A DNA stretch of 64,000 bases from an uncultured Flavobacteriales bacterium. GTDB lineage: Bacteria; Bacteroidota; Bacteroidia; Flavobacteriales_G; Salibacteraceae. The stretch lies in the NCBI GenBank assembly GCA_913020435.1, contig CAJVZZ010000001.1, positions 44,105-108,104 on the forward strand, read 5' to 3'. Numbering within the stretch: the stretch's first letter is position 1; each line of letters begins with the position of its first letter. A program made the position numbers and the translations under genes. The notes under the pieces were generated by a model. It saw nothing but the letters and a program-made list of their open reading frames with translations. It was not told where the DNA came from and did no database searches. Of the stretch, positions 48,801 to 57,133 are shown piece by piece.

Positions 48801-51800
48801 TTAACTCAAGCTCCCGGAACTGTGCAGCATGAAAGTGGAGAAGAACTGATTGTTCAAAAAAGAACAATTAGCTCTCAAGAAGAGGTTGATATGTTGAATG
48901 CTGTTATTAAAGCACCATTAGCAGTAGCGTCTGTTCCAGTAAAATATGCTTCAATAAATAAGACGATTCCTGAAATTGATACGAAAATGTCTCTATTTCC
49001 CGATATGGAAGAAGGCGATACATTATCGGCATTAGATAAAGAGTTGCTGCCGAAAGAAGGGAATTCTACTTCAGCTTTTATCCCAGAAAATACGCTTGCT
49101 AGTCTAGAGAATGAAGACCAGTCTCTGCGCGCTCAGATGAATTCAAATTATCATTTAGTTTATATGGATGAGTTTTTCGAATTAGCTGAAGAAGAAGATG
49201 ATTATACTAAGTCGGTAAATACTTACGTGTTAAATCAAAGCTGGCTCCTTGACATTGAAAAAGAAGTTAGCTATTTAGAAAGTATTAAGGGAGACTTGCC
49301 AGCAGATAAGTATACAGTAGTTAAAAACAGGATTATTGTTCTAGAGGATTATAGAAACACTAAGTTAAATGACCTAGAATCTTCAAGAGAGAGGTTAGAC
49401 GAAATGACTCCGAAGGGAGATCAGAATGCCGGAGAAATTGCAACCGATTATCGTTCAGAAATGAATCGAGTGTTTGAAGGAAAAAGACGTATGAGTGCAG
49501 AGGAGATTGCTTTAGAAGAACAAAGGCGAGATGATGTGCAAACTCAACGAAAAGCTGAAATGGCACAGTTAGTTGTTCAAAATGAGGCCGAAGCGCAGGC
49601 AATTAAAAATGCAGGTGCTGAAAGTGAAGTAGGCAATGAAGACAGCAACGGTTCAAATTCTGAATCAGGAGAAAACCCTAACAGTGGTCAAAGTGAAAGC
49701 ATTGAAGGACTTGAAAGTAACCAAGATAATAGCCAATTGAAGGGAGCAGTAAATGCTGAGGGAAATAACGCTCAAAATTCTAATTCTGTTGACCAACAAG
49801 AAGGCAGTAATGGTTCTAATTCTAATGGAGTAAGCAGTGTTGGAATGAATGCTGGTTCAAGTGAATCTTCTTCTTCAATTGCATATGCTGATAATGGAGA
49901 GATTATTCCCAATCAAAAGGAAGACAAGTTAGCAGCTGTTTTAGACGTGGGAAAAACTGGAACTGTTGAAGCTATCGTTACCAATTATACTGATGAAGCA
50001 GAAAAGGTAGAAGCTGAGAAAAAAGCGGTTGTTGCATCTGAACGCATCATAATTGAAGAGAAACAAAAAGAGTATGACGGTGCGAAAAAGAAGCGTAAAA
50101 TAGTGCTCGAAGCTGAGATAAGAGAAGAAGAGCAGATAGTAGAACTACTAGAACTTGAAACTAAACTATTACAATATAATAAGGCTGCTGTTGCGCGCAC
50201 TGTAGACAATGTTTTTGCACTTGAGCCGGGCGACGAAAGAGATTCTGAAAAAGAACTAAAAAAAGCAGAAACAGTTACCGTTAAAGCAGAAGAATCAAGA
50301 TCTGAAGCGAACACAAAAGCAACTGAAAAAGTAAGAGGGAAAAAGAAAACAAAAATCAAATTGGCTGAAGTTGATGATTTGAATCACAAGGCGGATAAGT
50401 TGGAGTATGAAGCAACTAATCTTAAAAAGCTTTCAAAAGAATTGGCTAAAATAGAGGATGAGGTAATAGCTGCAGAACAAGGAGGATTGGGCACTGCGTC
50501 ATTACCAAAACCAACCCGTCAAATTTCTCAAGCAGAAGTTCAAGAAGTTCAATCTTCAGAGGAGTATAAAGAATACGATGCAACACGCAAAGAAGCTTTA
50601 AAAACGTATAAAGCGGCGCAGGTTCTGTATTCTGAAAAAATGTCTTTAGAGGCTCAAAATAAAGTAATTGATGCTGAGATTCAGAATGTAAAAACTGATA
50701 TTGAATCCGCAACAGATGGTGCTCAAAAAGAAGAATTTGCAGATAAGTTGGATGAGTTGGTTGGCAGTAAAGTTGAAAATACTAAGCTGATGAATCAGAA
50801 AGAAAGTCGAGCTAAAAAGAAATATTCAGAATATACTAAATTGAATAATGAGGCTATAAATGGTCTGCGATCAATAGAGGGTATAAAGGGAGAACAGCTA
50901 ATTGCATTGGCAAATTTGGCTGAGACTCAAGGAGCGTATTCTTTAACGGGTTCTGGCGAAAGTCAATTAATTGTAGCAAATAGTACCGCCATTGCTAATA
51001 GTACTGCAAGTAATTCTAGTGCTGTTAGTTCTGCGAGTAATTCTGTTGGAAGTCCACAAAACGATGGAACTACAGAAACTGGATATTCTCCAGAGAAATT
51101 TAGTAGAGTAGTGCAGGGGATTGATAATTACCCTGCTAGACTGTCTGATGCTATATTCAAGATGATTGACTTTAATGAAAGTTTGTACAGCGCGGATAAT
51201 CCAATTCCAATGGACAATACTATGCCAACTGGATTAGTTTATAAAGTTCAAATTGGAGCATTTAGAAATCCACCACCACAGGATATTTATAAGGGATTTG
51301 CACCGGTTCGTGGAGAGAGTACTCGTCCCGGTTGGATTCGATATACTGCAGGATTATTCCAACAAAAGAATCAGGCTCAGCTTAAACGAAATGAGATCAG
51401 AACGCTTGGATACGAAGATGCGTTTGTTGTTGCTTATTTAAATGGAGAACGCATTTCTTTGTCTCGTGCTAAGGATCTTGAAACTGGAGTAGAGAAAACT
51501 CCAGAAAATTCTGGCAATACATTGACTGCTGATGGAATGCCTATTTCAGTAGTACCAACTTCTGCGGTTTTAGGCGAAGTAAAGCAGCTTTCAGATATTA
51601 AAGGTCTTATGTACACCGTTCAAGTAGGTGCATTTAAAAATCAAGTGACTTCCAATGAATTGTTTGGTATTTCGCCACTGATTGAATATCGAGCGGGAGC
51701 ATATTACAAATACGGATCGGGAGTTTATAACGACATCAATAAAGCGAGTGATGCAAAAAATAAGATTCAAGCTTTAGGTGTTTCTGATGCATTTGTAACT

Positions 51801-52193
51801 GCGTTTTATAATGGAAACAGAGTTTCTATGGATGAGGCAAGTAAGTTAGCTAATGGTGGGACAAGTTTCGCTGCTGAGCAGCCAGTTACTGTTAATGCTC
51901 CAAAAAGAGATAATGCTGCTGGAATTAACTTTAGAGTTCAAGTAGGGGCCTACCGGCAAGAAGTGCCTGTTGAAGATGCCAAGGTTATCCTTAGTCTATC
52001 CAATATTGGGTTGGATACTAAAGTTGATGGTGATATGACTTATTACACGGCCGGAAACTATGGCTCTTATGCAGAGGCTAAGCAAATGCAAACACAAATT
52101 GCTAACCAAGGATTAAGCGGTGCATTTGTAGTAGCACTTCAAAACGGAAAAAAAATTGATTTACAAGAAGCAATTAGGCTAACTGGACAGTAA
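45804..52193 (+). CDS. Giant TPR, PD40-propeller, coiled-coil and triple-SPOR envelope protein
   Basis: About 2,130 residues. The frame also opens at 45780, inside plsY; ATG 45804 is outside plsY and gives MIYNFIYKRNLKYLLMLLIF ending SSFGQ as signal peptide. Then come TPR repeats (about 35-130), a PD40 propeller (about 210-350, including YPYMSADGKTLYFASEGHN), a carboxypeptidase-regulatory-like strand domain (about 360-420), 1,200 residues of Ser/Asn/Glu/Lys-rich low complexity and coiled coil, and three C-terminal SPOR domains (about 1810-1890, 1930-2010, 2040-2125). SPOR binds denuded peptidoglycan at division sites. The PorE/Omp family has a similar N-terminus but an OmpA end. Confidence 0.75.
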   Translation, partial: SMIYNFIYKRNLKYLLMLLIFAVSFSSFGQDYKNEKQLIKGANDQFDAKNYKEAISLFSTLVSNYPKDPTYNYKYGASLLYGGTDKEKPVKYLKFSVSRPEVEPIAYFYYAEALHLNYEFDQAIKYYKKFTNAANNSTIKKNTVENQIRQCENGKTLLKTITDLIVLEQKNTLVKDFYKVYDLSAQGGQILVKTDEFRSPYEMKNDINSLFYFPKNAEKIFFSSHTFENKNGKDIYYAIRNSDATWSKPISLGKSINTEFNEDYPYMSADGKTLYFASEGHNSLGGYDIFVTRLDTASGSWTAPQNLDFAINTPANDYLFIPNLSGETAYFASERQTPLGEVSVYQIKMERVPLDFTFIYGTFSSETTKNATIRVENAETNAIIGEYPTDANGKYKIKLPNDGKFRFLVDYEGSEVTHSGEVDLQERNTFKPLKQEMLVMGQGTESEKLIIKNLVDQEVEEDVALTAEFFKEKAKLKVNKDKYKDKKPKLTTPVVADIGAPELLPTIMDNNSSIAQNAQAAGKAASDISGEKNISGSTVNADGPALVVNEETGSTEVVLQNENRSQIAKTESPSNENSSSKSAQENGNQSGNNSESGVGSGSSGYSNTGASVLGTKASPTINLNPSASSSKGEIESSMQDNVKVAKNSAKMIAIQSESAENVADRKSSQAEQLKIEANSELALIDIETEDGLNSSEYLDAQVKLNKAEILERQATIAKRASNSLSANLSAIEQTVATGSEKQSNLDASNTVSGSAAVGDYNALIEAEADQAYNIYDEREKAEAAHKKEEKTHKHFADELAALKAEIEDSKQIISQKETALKSARGKEKKTLEEDLLNERAAQLTMQEKSRIDEQELIVLEAEAREEEAELDAFDAIIEELERNESYKELAAAPNLIDGPGSVNENRSTGSNLIASNVPNGGNAASGNSVNLNSGNNDSETSGNTNSSSTETSGSQKVNTAVDGGTSSESTNEIDEKTMTIAEKVAIEKAQEELQSANENLTQAPGTVQHESGEELIVQKRTISSQEEVDMLNAVIKAPLAVASVPVKYASINKTIPEIDTKMSLFPDMEEGDTLSALDKELLPKEGNSTSAFIPENTLASLENEDQSLRAQMNSNYHLVYMDEFFELAEEEDDYTKSVNTYVLNQSWLLDIEKEVSYLESIKGDLPADKYTVVKNRIIVLEDYRNTKLNDLESSRERLDEMTPKGDQNAGEIATDYRSEMNRVFEGKRRMSAEEIALEEQRRDDVQTQRKAEMAQLVVQNEAEAQAIKNAGAESEVGNEDSNGSNSESGENPNSGQSESIEGLESNQDNSQLKGAVNAEGNNAQNSNSVDQQEGSNGSNSNGVSSVGMNAGSSESSSSIAYADNGEIIPNQKEDKLAAVLDVGKTGTVEAIVTNYTDEAEKVEAEKKAVVASERIIIEEKQKEYDGAKKKRKIVLEAEIREEEQIVELLELETKLLQYNKAAVARTVDNVFALEPGDERDSEKELKKAETVTVKAEESRSEANTKATEKVRGKKKTKIKLAEVDDLNHKADKLEYEATNLKKLSKELAKIEDEVIAAEQGGLGTASLPKPTRQISQAEVQEVQSSEEYKEYDATRKEALKTYKAAQVLYSEKMSLEAQNKVIDAEIQNVKTDIESATDGAQKEEFADKLDELVGSKVENTKLMNQKESRAKKKYSEYTKLNNEAINGLRSIEGIKGEQLIALANLAETQGAYSLTGSGESQLIVANSTAIANSTASNSSAVSSASNSVGSPQNDGTTETGYSPEKFSRVVQGIDNYPARLSDAIFKMIDFNESLYSADNPIPMDNTMPTGLVYKVQIGAFRNPPPQDIYKGFAPVRGESTRPGWIRYTAGLFQQKNQAQLKRNEIRTLGYEDAFVVAYLNGERISLSRAKDLETGVEKTPENSGNTLTADGMPISVVPTSAVLGEVKQLSDIKGLMYTVQVGAFKNQVTSNELFGISPLIEYRAGAYYKYGSGVYNDINKASDAKNKIQALGVSDAFVTAFYNGNRVSMDEASKLANGGTSFAAEQPVTVNAPKRDNAAGINFRVQVGAYRQEVPVEDAKVILSLSNIGLDTKVDGDMTYYTAGNYGSYAEAKQMQTQIANQGLSGAFVVALQNGKKIDLQEAIRLTGQ

Positions 52194-52198
52194 CTTTG
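52191..52198 (+). promoter_or_regulatory. -7 box for clpS (TAACTTTG), overlapping a stop codon
   Basis: TAACTTTG is a perfect match; its TAA is the stop codon of the giant upstream gene. The clpS ATG is seven bases after it, so clpS can be transcribed on its own. Confidence 0.5.
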
Positions 52199-52205
52199 CA
52201 AAACT

Positions 52206-52475
52206 ATGAGTGAACAAGTTTTAGAACAAGAATTAATCCTTACCAAAAAAACGGAAGGGCATCGTGTTATTTTGTTTAACGATCATGTCAATTCTTTCGA
52301 TTACGTAATTGATACTTTGGTTGAAGTATGTGAGCACGACCCAATTCAGGCTGAACAATGCAGTAATATTGTGCACTACAAAGGCAAATGCGACGTGAAA
52401 TCGGGCGACAAGCGTAAGCTGATACCTATTTGCAATGAATTACTAAGAAGAGGCCTTACCGCCGAGCTTTCGTAA
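52206..52475 (+). CDS. clpS: ATP-dependent Clp protease adaptor ClpS
   Basis: The 89-residue protein contains the ClpS core: HRVILFNDHVNSFDYVIDTL, the Cys/His-bearing middle (AEQCSNIVHYKGKCDVKSGD) and the end LLRRGLTAELS. ClpS delivers N-degron substrates to ClpAP. It is a short adaptor with a disordered N-terminal tail. It lies after the giant SPOR protein. Confidence 0.9.
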   Translation: MSEQVLEQELILTKKTEGHRVILFNDHVNSFDYVIDTLVEVCEHDPIQAEQCSNIVHYKGKCDVKSGDKRKLIPICNELLRRGLTAELS

Positions 52476-52897
52476 GTGATTTAAGTTGAATCGCACTGTG
52501 ATTCTGTGTTTATATTATTTAGGATAGAACCGTAGATGTCCTGAGATGCTGAAATAAATTCAAGAGGACAATAATTAAATCTAGTATTATTTAATATTCA
52601 CAAATAATGCTGAATTTATTTCAGCACTTCCTCTTTTTCATGCGGCATTACCGTTAAAATGAGAATCTATCTATTCTACTGAGTTAGGATAACCATTTCA
52701 CGCATTTTACTATCGTAAACGGGTTCGTTTACATTTCCTGAATGACGTTGGTTTATATAGATGCAATCGGTTTATTTTGGCTGCTTCCATTTTTATTTCA
52801 GTCTTTAAACTCCATCTCAAAAGAAGTAAATTCTACATTCAATACCGAAACAAGTTCGGAACAGGCAATTCAACATTCAAAACTCAAAATTAATTTT
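52476..52897. other. Intergenic region between clpS and the DUF2130 gene
   Basis: No gene is supported; the 106-codon frame at 52742-53062 overlaps the DUF2130 gene antisense and shows no family. The main content is an inverted repeat at 52547-52626, listed separately. Confidence 0.6.
52547..52626. repeat. Inverted repeat with 16-base arms and a nested hairpin
   Basis: TGCTGAAATAAATTCA (52547-52562) and TGAATTTATTTCAGCA (52611-52626) are perfect inverted arms. TGCTGAATTTATTTCAGCA (52608-52626) is also a hairpin by itself. AGAGGA and TCCTCT flank the two arms on their 3' sides. Confidence 0.55.
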
Positions 52898-54136
52898 CTA
52901 CTCGTCAATAGTCGTATCCGGCAATTCCAACACATCAGAAGAAGCCAAAGAGTTCCCTGCAATTCCCTTTATAGAACCAAACAAACTCGAAATATTTTCT
53001 TGTACTACCCAGATCTGCTTTTCGCGCTGACTCCATATTTTGGTCATAGCCTTTTTCTCTGAGTTGAGCTGGTGAATCATAGAGTCGTAATTTTCTACTA
53101 TGCGCTTGATATTTTGGATAAACTCGTTACCAGTGAGGTAAGTATAGAGTAATTCCATTTTCTCTCCTTTATTCTCTTGTGAGGCAGCCGCCGCATGTGT
53201 TTTAATTAAGATCTCTCTAAGTACAACCGCTAAACTTTGAACTTCCTGATAACCACATACCCAAACGCCATCCTTTTGACCAAAACGATCCATTTCCTTA
53301 GGCATAGTTTCCGTCACCAAAACAGCAATATCTGCTTTGCAAGTAATTTGATCTTGTTTTAGTTTATCCGTCCAATCACCAGCAAAAGCTTTGGTGCGTT
53401 TACTTTCATAAACAATCTTACCGCAAACTTGCTGTGATGAGTTCACAACATTTTGAATAATATCAGCACCTCTAACACCTTTTGGTACTTCTTCAATTTG
53501 GTCAAAAGGAAACTGTCTCGCCAGCATTTGTTCGATGGCTAATTCCTGAACTTCACCCTGCATCTGCATGGAACCTTGCTCGGCTTTGCGCTTCATTTCT
53601 TCAGCAAGTTTTTTGTTGTCGTCAATTTGTTTGATCAGTTTTATCTTTTCCAACTCAAAAGATTCGCGTTCTTTTTTACGTGCTTTTTCCTCTATTTCTT
53701 GCTGGCGAGAAAGCATTTCTTTTTCTGATTGCAACGCCAGGTTTTCTTGTTGTTCAATTAGGGCTTGTTCTTTTTTAAGCAGCTCAACTTCCTTTTGACG
53801 CAGCTGAAGGTTTTCGCCTTTGCGTTTTTCGTTTTCTTCAGTCAGTGCTTTCATCTTTAATGAAACCGACTCCTGAGTTTGTTCTTCTATTTTCTTTTTT
53901 TCTTGATCAATGCGTTGGTTCAATTTCTCTTTGAACAATTCGTTCTCGCGTTCCTTAGCTTTTTGGAAAGCCTCGCGTTCTTTTTCAAGTAGATTTCTTT
54001 CTCCGGCAAAACGTCTCGTTTGTTCGGCTAGCTTCTGTTCAAACTCCACTTTCAAGTGCGCCTCAATTTTACCAGCTAAGGCCTCTTCTACAGCAAATTC
54101 GTGACTACAATTGGGGCATTTTATTTTATCAGACAT
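52898..54136 (-). CDS. DUF2130 domain protein
   Basis: The 412-residue protein opens with a CPNC zinc-knuckle half (residues 8-11, ending in a Cys-x2-Cys without a second pair nearby), then a highly charged coiled coil (about 30-205) and a C-terminal DUF2130 domain (about 215-375), with FPFDQIEEVPKGVRGADI, KIVYESKRTKAFAGDW and KADIAVLVTE. The last is reminiscent of restriction-endonuclease folds. The role is unknown; related proteins are often near phage or defence genes, which are not seen here. It is a single-gene unit. Confidence 0.8.
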   Translation of the reverse strand: MSDKIKCPNCSHEFAVEEALAGKIEAHLKVEFEQKLAEQTRRFAGERNLLEKEREAFQKAKERENELFKEKLNQRIDQEKKKIEEQTQESVSLKMKALTEENEKRKGENLQLRQKEVELLKKEQALIEQQENLALQSEKEMLSRQQEIEEKARKKERESFELEKIKLIKQIDDNKKLAEEMKRKAEQGSMQMQGEVQELAIEQMLARQFPFDQIEEVPKGVRGADIIQNVVNSSQQVCGKIVYESKRTKAFAGDWTDKLKQDQITCKADIAVLVTETMPKEMDRFGQKDGVWVCGYQEVQSLAVVLREILIKTHAAAASQENKGEKMELLYTYLTGNEFIQNIKRIVENYDSMIHQLNSEKKAMTKIWSQREKQIWVVQENISSLFGSIKGIAGNSLASSDVLELPDTTIDE

Positions 54137-54226
54137 GCTCTAGTTATTTATTTTTTAAACGCAAAACCAAAGGTATAGGAAACCATTAAACGTCAGAGTG
54201 ATTGTTAATATTGAAAATCAAATAGT

Positions 54227-54234
54227 TACATTTG
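54227..54234 (+). promoter_or_regulatory. -7 box ahead of the type B cargo pseudogene (TACATTTG)
   Basis: TACATTTG lies four bases before the ATG at 54239. A TTG at 54202-54204, 22 bases upstream, fits the -33 element. Confidence 0.55.
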
Positions 54235-54238
54235 AATA

Positions 54239-55469
54239 ATGCGACTAACCTTAATCCTATCGTTTCTGTTTATTTGGATAGCCAGTCAAGGCCAAAACGA
54301 TTGGTATTTAGGCTCTGTACAAAATACAAGCACCTTTGATAAAGGTGTTTTTCTTCAATTTAAAGACGGCAAAGTTCTAGACTCTTTAATAAGTGTCAGC
54401 CGATTCGGCAACCTATAGATGGCACAGCGGAAGTATTGAAGATTTTCACAAAACAAACTTCAGCAAAAATGGAGGCATTTATGGATATTACTGGGTAACG
54501 GCCAATAACAAATGCGGAAACGATTCTACAGGAATCAACATAGGGAAACTAGATTCTGTAGCTATACAATTACCAACAGACACCATTATTTGCAACCAAG
54601 ATACATTGTTATTGAATGTAGAAAATCCGAGAGGAAAATACCAATGGAGAGGAGGAGAAACGAGTTCAGTAATTACAGTATCAGACTCAACTAATTACCA
54701 AGTAACGGTAACCAATCCTTGCAATACAACACAAGCCGACATTAAAGTAGATTTTCAAAATACTCCTACCATCGATTTGGGGCCGAATAAGCTGCTTTGC
54801 GAAGGCAAAAGCATAACGTTGGAGGCGAAAACCGAGCACAAACAAGGTGGAATGATGGCAGTAAAAAGAAGACAAGAGTATTTTCAAAAAGCAAAAAAGT
54901 GTGGGTAGCGTTAGAAAACGATTGTGGGGTAGGTCGAGATACGACTACTATCATAGTAGAGTCCTATCCAACTGCAAGCAATGATGCACCCGACCAATTG
55001 TGTTACGGAGATATTGTAGAAGTAGAGATAAAACCAGATCCAAACAATTCAGAAATCGAGTGGCTGGCCGATGGCAGTTTTGAGCATATAAAATCATTCA
55101 GCAAACCCGGAATACGTTTACCAAATCACGAGTCTAATTGCAGGTTGTGTCAGCAAAGAAACCTTGGAACTGACCAGCGCCAATTGCGAGAGTTTGTATT
55201 ATGCTCCGACAGGATTTACGCCAAATGGCGATGGTTTAAACGATGCGTTTAAAATAGTAACGGACATTACAAACGGTTTTAGTTTGCGGGTATTTGATCG
55301 CTGGGGAACATTGCTCTTTGAATCGGACAAGTCAGACGAAGGGTGGAATGGAATACATCCAAAGACCAGTTTACTGATGCAAAATGGAAACTACAGTTGG
55401 CAGTTGGTGCTGACGGATTACGATAATGAATCACAAGTTTATTTGGGTTAAGTGACGCTGATGCGGTAG
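54239..55469 (+). pseudogene. Frameshifted T9SS type B cargo (gliding motility-associated C-terminal domain)
   Basis: The gene is broken into frames 2, 3, 2, 3. From ATG 54239 it has a signal peptide (MRLTLILSFLFIWIASQGQ). A frameshift near 54393 leads to the Ig-like repeats (ICNQDTLLLNVENPRGKYQW), another near 54836 to TRWNDGSKKKTRVF and a third near 55110-55140 to LELTSANCESLYYAPTGFTPNGDGLNDAFKI. That last part is the CHU_C type B sorting domain. A fourth defect, TAA at 55449 where TAC would continue to VTLMR and a stop at 55467, truncates the last strand. Four lesions argue for decay rather than sequencing error. Confidence 0.85.
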
Positions 55470-55504
55470 GTTTTATTGAGCAAAATACGCTAAAACAAAT
55501 GTTC

Positions 55505-55524
55505 ATTCCCGAGCAATCGGGAAT
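55505..55524. repeat. Small perfect palindrome
   Basis: ATTCCCGA, loop GCAA, TCGGGAAT. It lacks a T-run, so it is not an ordinary terminator, and may be an interspersed palindrome. Confidence 0.45.
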
Positions 55525-55650
55525 CTCAAATAAATCTTCAGGTTCCTATCGCAGCGTGGAATAACGTTTTAATAATATGGAGCTCCAGTGCAGCTCGAAA
55601 AGTCTGTTCTGACCGAATTCAACATAACACTTAGTACTAATTATTAGAGC

Positions 55651-55687
55651 AAAAAAAAGCCCTTACGAAAAATCGAAAGGACTTTTA
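55651..55687 (-). terminator. Terminator of the cold-shock gene
   Basis: On the minus strand, AAAGTCCTT, loop, AAGGGCTTT with a run of eight T follows the cold-shock protein stop by 20 bases; one G:T pair is included. Confidence 0.75.
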
Positions 55688-55706
55688 ATATCGTTCAAAA
55701 AATATA

Positions 55707-55898
55707 TTAAATAGTCTTTACGTTTACCGCATTAAGACCTTTTTGACCTTCTTTGAGTTCGAACTCTACTTCGTCACCTTCTTTAATCTCGTCGATTAAA
55801 CCTGATGCGTGCATGAAGTATTCTTTGTCCGTTCCTGTTTCTGTAATAAAACCGAATCCTTTGGTTTCATTAAAAAACTTTACTATTCCTTTATTCAT
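55707..55898 (-). CDS. Cold-shock domain protein
   Basis: The 63-residue protein is one CSD barrel, with RNP1 KGFGFI at about residues 13-18 and RNP2 YFMHAS (FMH instead of VFVH). It binds single-stranded RNA and melts structure. It has its own -7 box (55924-55931) and terminator, so it is a single-gene unit with a leader of about 25 bases. Confidence 0.92.
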   Translation of the reverse strand: MNKGIVKFFNETKGFGFITETGTDKEYFMHASGLIDEIKEGDEVEFELKEGQKGLNAVNVKTI

Positions 55899-55923
55899 GA
55901 TATTATTATAAAAATTTGAACGG

Positions 55924-55931
55924 CAAAATTA
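55924..55931 (-). promoter_or_regulatory. -7 box for the cold-shock gene (TAATTTTG)
   Basis: The minus strand reads TAATTTTG, 25 bases before the start codon. Confidence 0.6.
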
Positions 55932-56005
55932 GTTATAAATAATAGTCTCAAAGGCAATTAGTTGCTTTGTTTGGCTTGGCGCATAACTAGTTTCTTAGTA
56001 AAAAA

Positions 56006-56623
56006 TTAGTTTAAACCATCACAGTTAACGCTTCTACTTTTTATCTCACCATTCGTCAATTGCATAGTATTTCCAAGAGGATCAAAAAGAGTGCAAGAGA
56101 ATTTTGCTGTTGAAATATATTTACTAAAGTTGTCCGTATTTGCAGTATGGGTTAACAATTCAAATGTTCCTCCTTGTACTTTATTAGAGTCCAAATAACT
56201 TGTCCAATACATTCCGCCTGCATCAACATAATAAACTCCAATGCCATCAATTCCAGCATTTGGATTAGCATAGGCATAAGTACCAATCTTAAACATAGAT
56301 TCTACTTCGCTGCATAGTGTTACCGAACCAGGAAATGTTTTTACGTTAAATACGCCGGCTTGCTCAGCTCCTCCTAGTGGATTGCTAAGCGCCAAACTTT
56401 GTTCCTGCTGTCCTGAAGTCGAAGCCGATTGACCAGCATCTGAACCTGCAGTAATAGCTAAATCATTAATATCTACCCTTTCACCATCAATAGTAGCCGT
56501 GAAATAGAAGTTTGGAGTTGGTGTCGCTACTGGAATTGCAGTAACTGGAGCAGGCGTGGATTTTTTCTTACAGCTGTACAAGCTTAAAAGAATGACGATT
56601 GGAAGAAAAAGAATATATTTCAA
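56006..56623 (-). CDS. Lipoprotein of unknown function
   Basis: The 205-residue protein has a lipoprotein signal (MKYILFLPIVILLSLYSC, then KKKSTPAP and a Pro-rich linker to residue 37). The mature domain starts FYFTATIDGERVDIND, the form of a beta-sandwich seen in several Bacteroidota lipoproteins, and carries three cysteines (TLCSEVE, FSCTLFD, NCDGLN). I cannot name the family. It lies after msrB on the same strand with a gap of 52 bases. Confidence 0.6.
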   Translation of the reverse strand: MKYILFLPIVILLSLYSCKKKSTPAPVTAIPVATPTPNFYFTATIDGERVDINDLAITAGSDAGQSASTSGQQEQSLALSNPLGGAEQAGVFNVKTFPGSVTLCSEVESMFKIGTYAYANPNAGIDGIGVYYVDAGGMYWTSYLDSNKVQGGTFELLTHTANTDNFSKYISTAKFSCTLFDPLGNTMQLTNGEIKSRSVNCDGLN

Positions 56624-56675
56624 TGTATTTGATTTCTAAAATAATGAACGACTGAAAATAGCAATTGTATTGAAG

Positions 56676-57128
56676 TTATTGTTTTATGGATGCTGAATTC
56701 ACACAATATCTCAATCCGCTCGGATCTGGGCCATCTGGAAAAACGTGTCCAAGATGAGCATCACAGGTATTGCAAAGAATTTCTACTCGAATCATACCAA
56801 ATGAACTGTCTTGAATGTACTTGATGGCATTTTCCTTTATCGGTTGAGTAAAACTTGGCCAACCCGATTTTGATTCGTATTTAATCGTCGAGTCGAATAG
56901 GGGAGTATCGCAACATTTGCAATTGTAAATTCCTGCATCGTAGCTGTAACAAAGGTCTCCAGAACCTGCTGCTTCGGTTCCATGTTCACGTGTAATTCTA
57001 TACTCTTCTTCAGTAAGAAAAGTGCGCCATTCCGAATCGGATTTTTCTACTCGTTTGTCAGGAGTTGGGTTTCCGTTTTTGTCAAAAGCTAATATGGAGT
57101 TCCAGTTTATCATGCTCAATAGTATCAA
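56676..57128 (-). CDS. msrB: Peptide-methionine (R)-S-oxide reductase MsrB
   Basis: The 150-residue protein reduces methionine-R-sulfoxide in proteins. It shows the N-terminal REHGTEAAGSGD, the zinc ligands CKCCDTPLF and CNTCDAHLGHVF (two CxxC sites) and the catalytic Cys in RYCVNSAS near the end. The Met at residue 6 (57113) is an alternative start. A decayed T9SS sorting domain lies just upstream. Confidence 0.93.
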   Translation of the reverse strand: MILLSMINWNSILAFDKNGNPTPDKRVEKSDSEWRTFLTEEEYRITREHGTEAAGSGDLCYSYDAGIYNCKCCDTPLFDSTIKYESKSGWPSFTQPIKENAIKYIQDSSFGMIRVEILCNTCDAHLGHVFPDGPDPSGLRYCVNSASIKQ

Positions 57129-57133
57129 TTTAA

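Noticed and set aside
49985..50359. 124-codon minus-strand frame inside the giant SPOR gene
   Set aside because: It is an antisense shadow of Glu/Lys-rich coding sequence (Ser/Phe-rich peptide) without family features; similar shadows occur throughout the gene.
52742..53062. 106-codon frame after clpS
   Set aside because: It overlaps the DUF2130 gene antisense and shows no domain or signal peptide.
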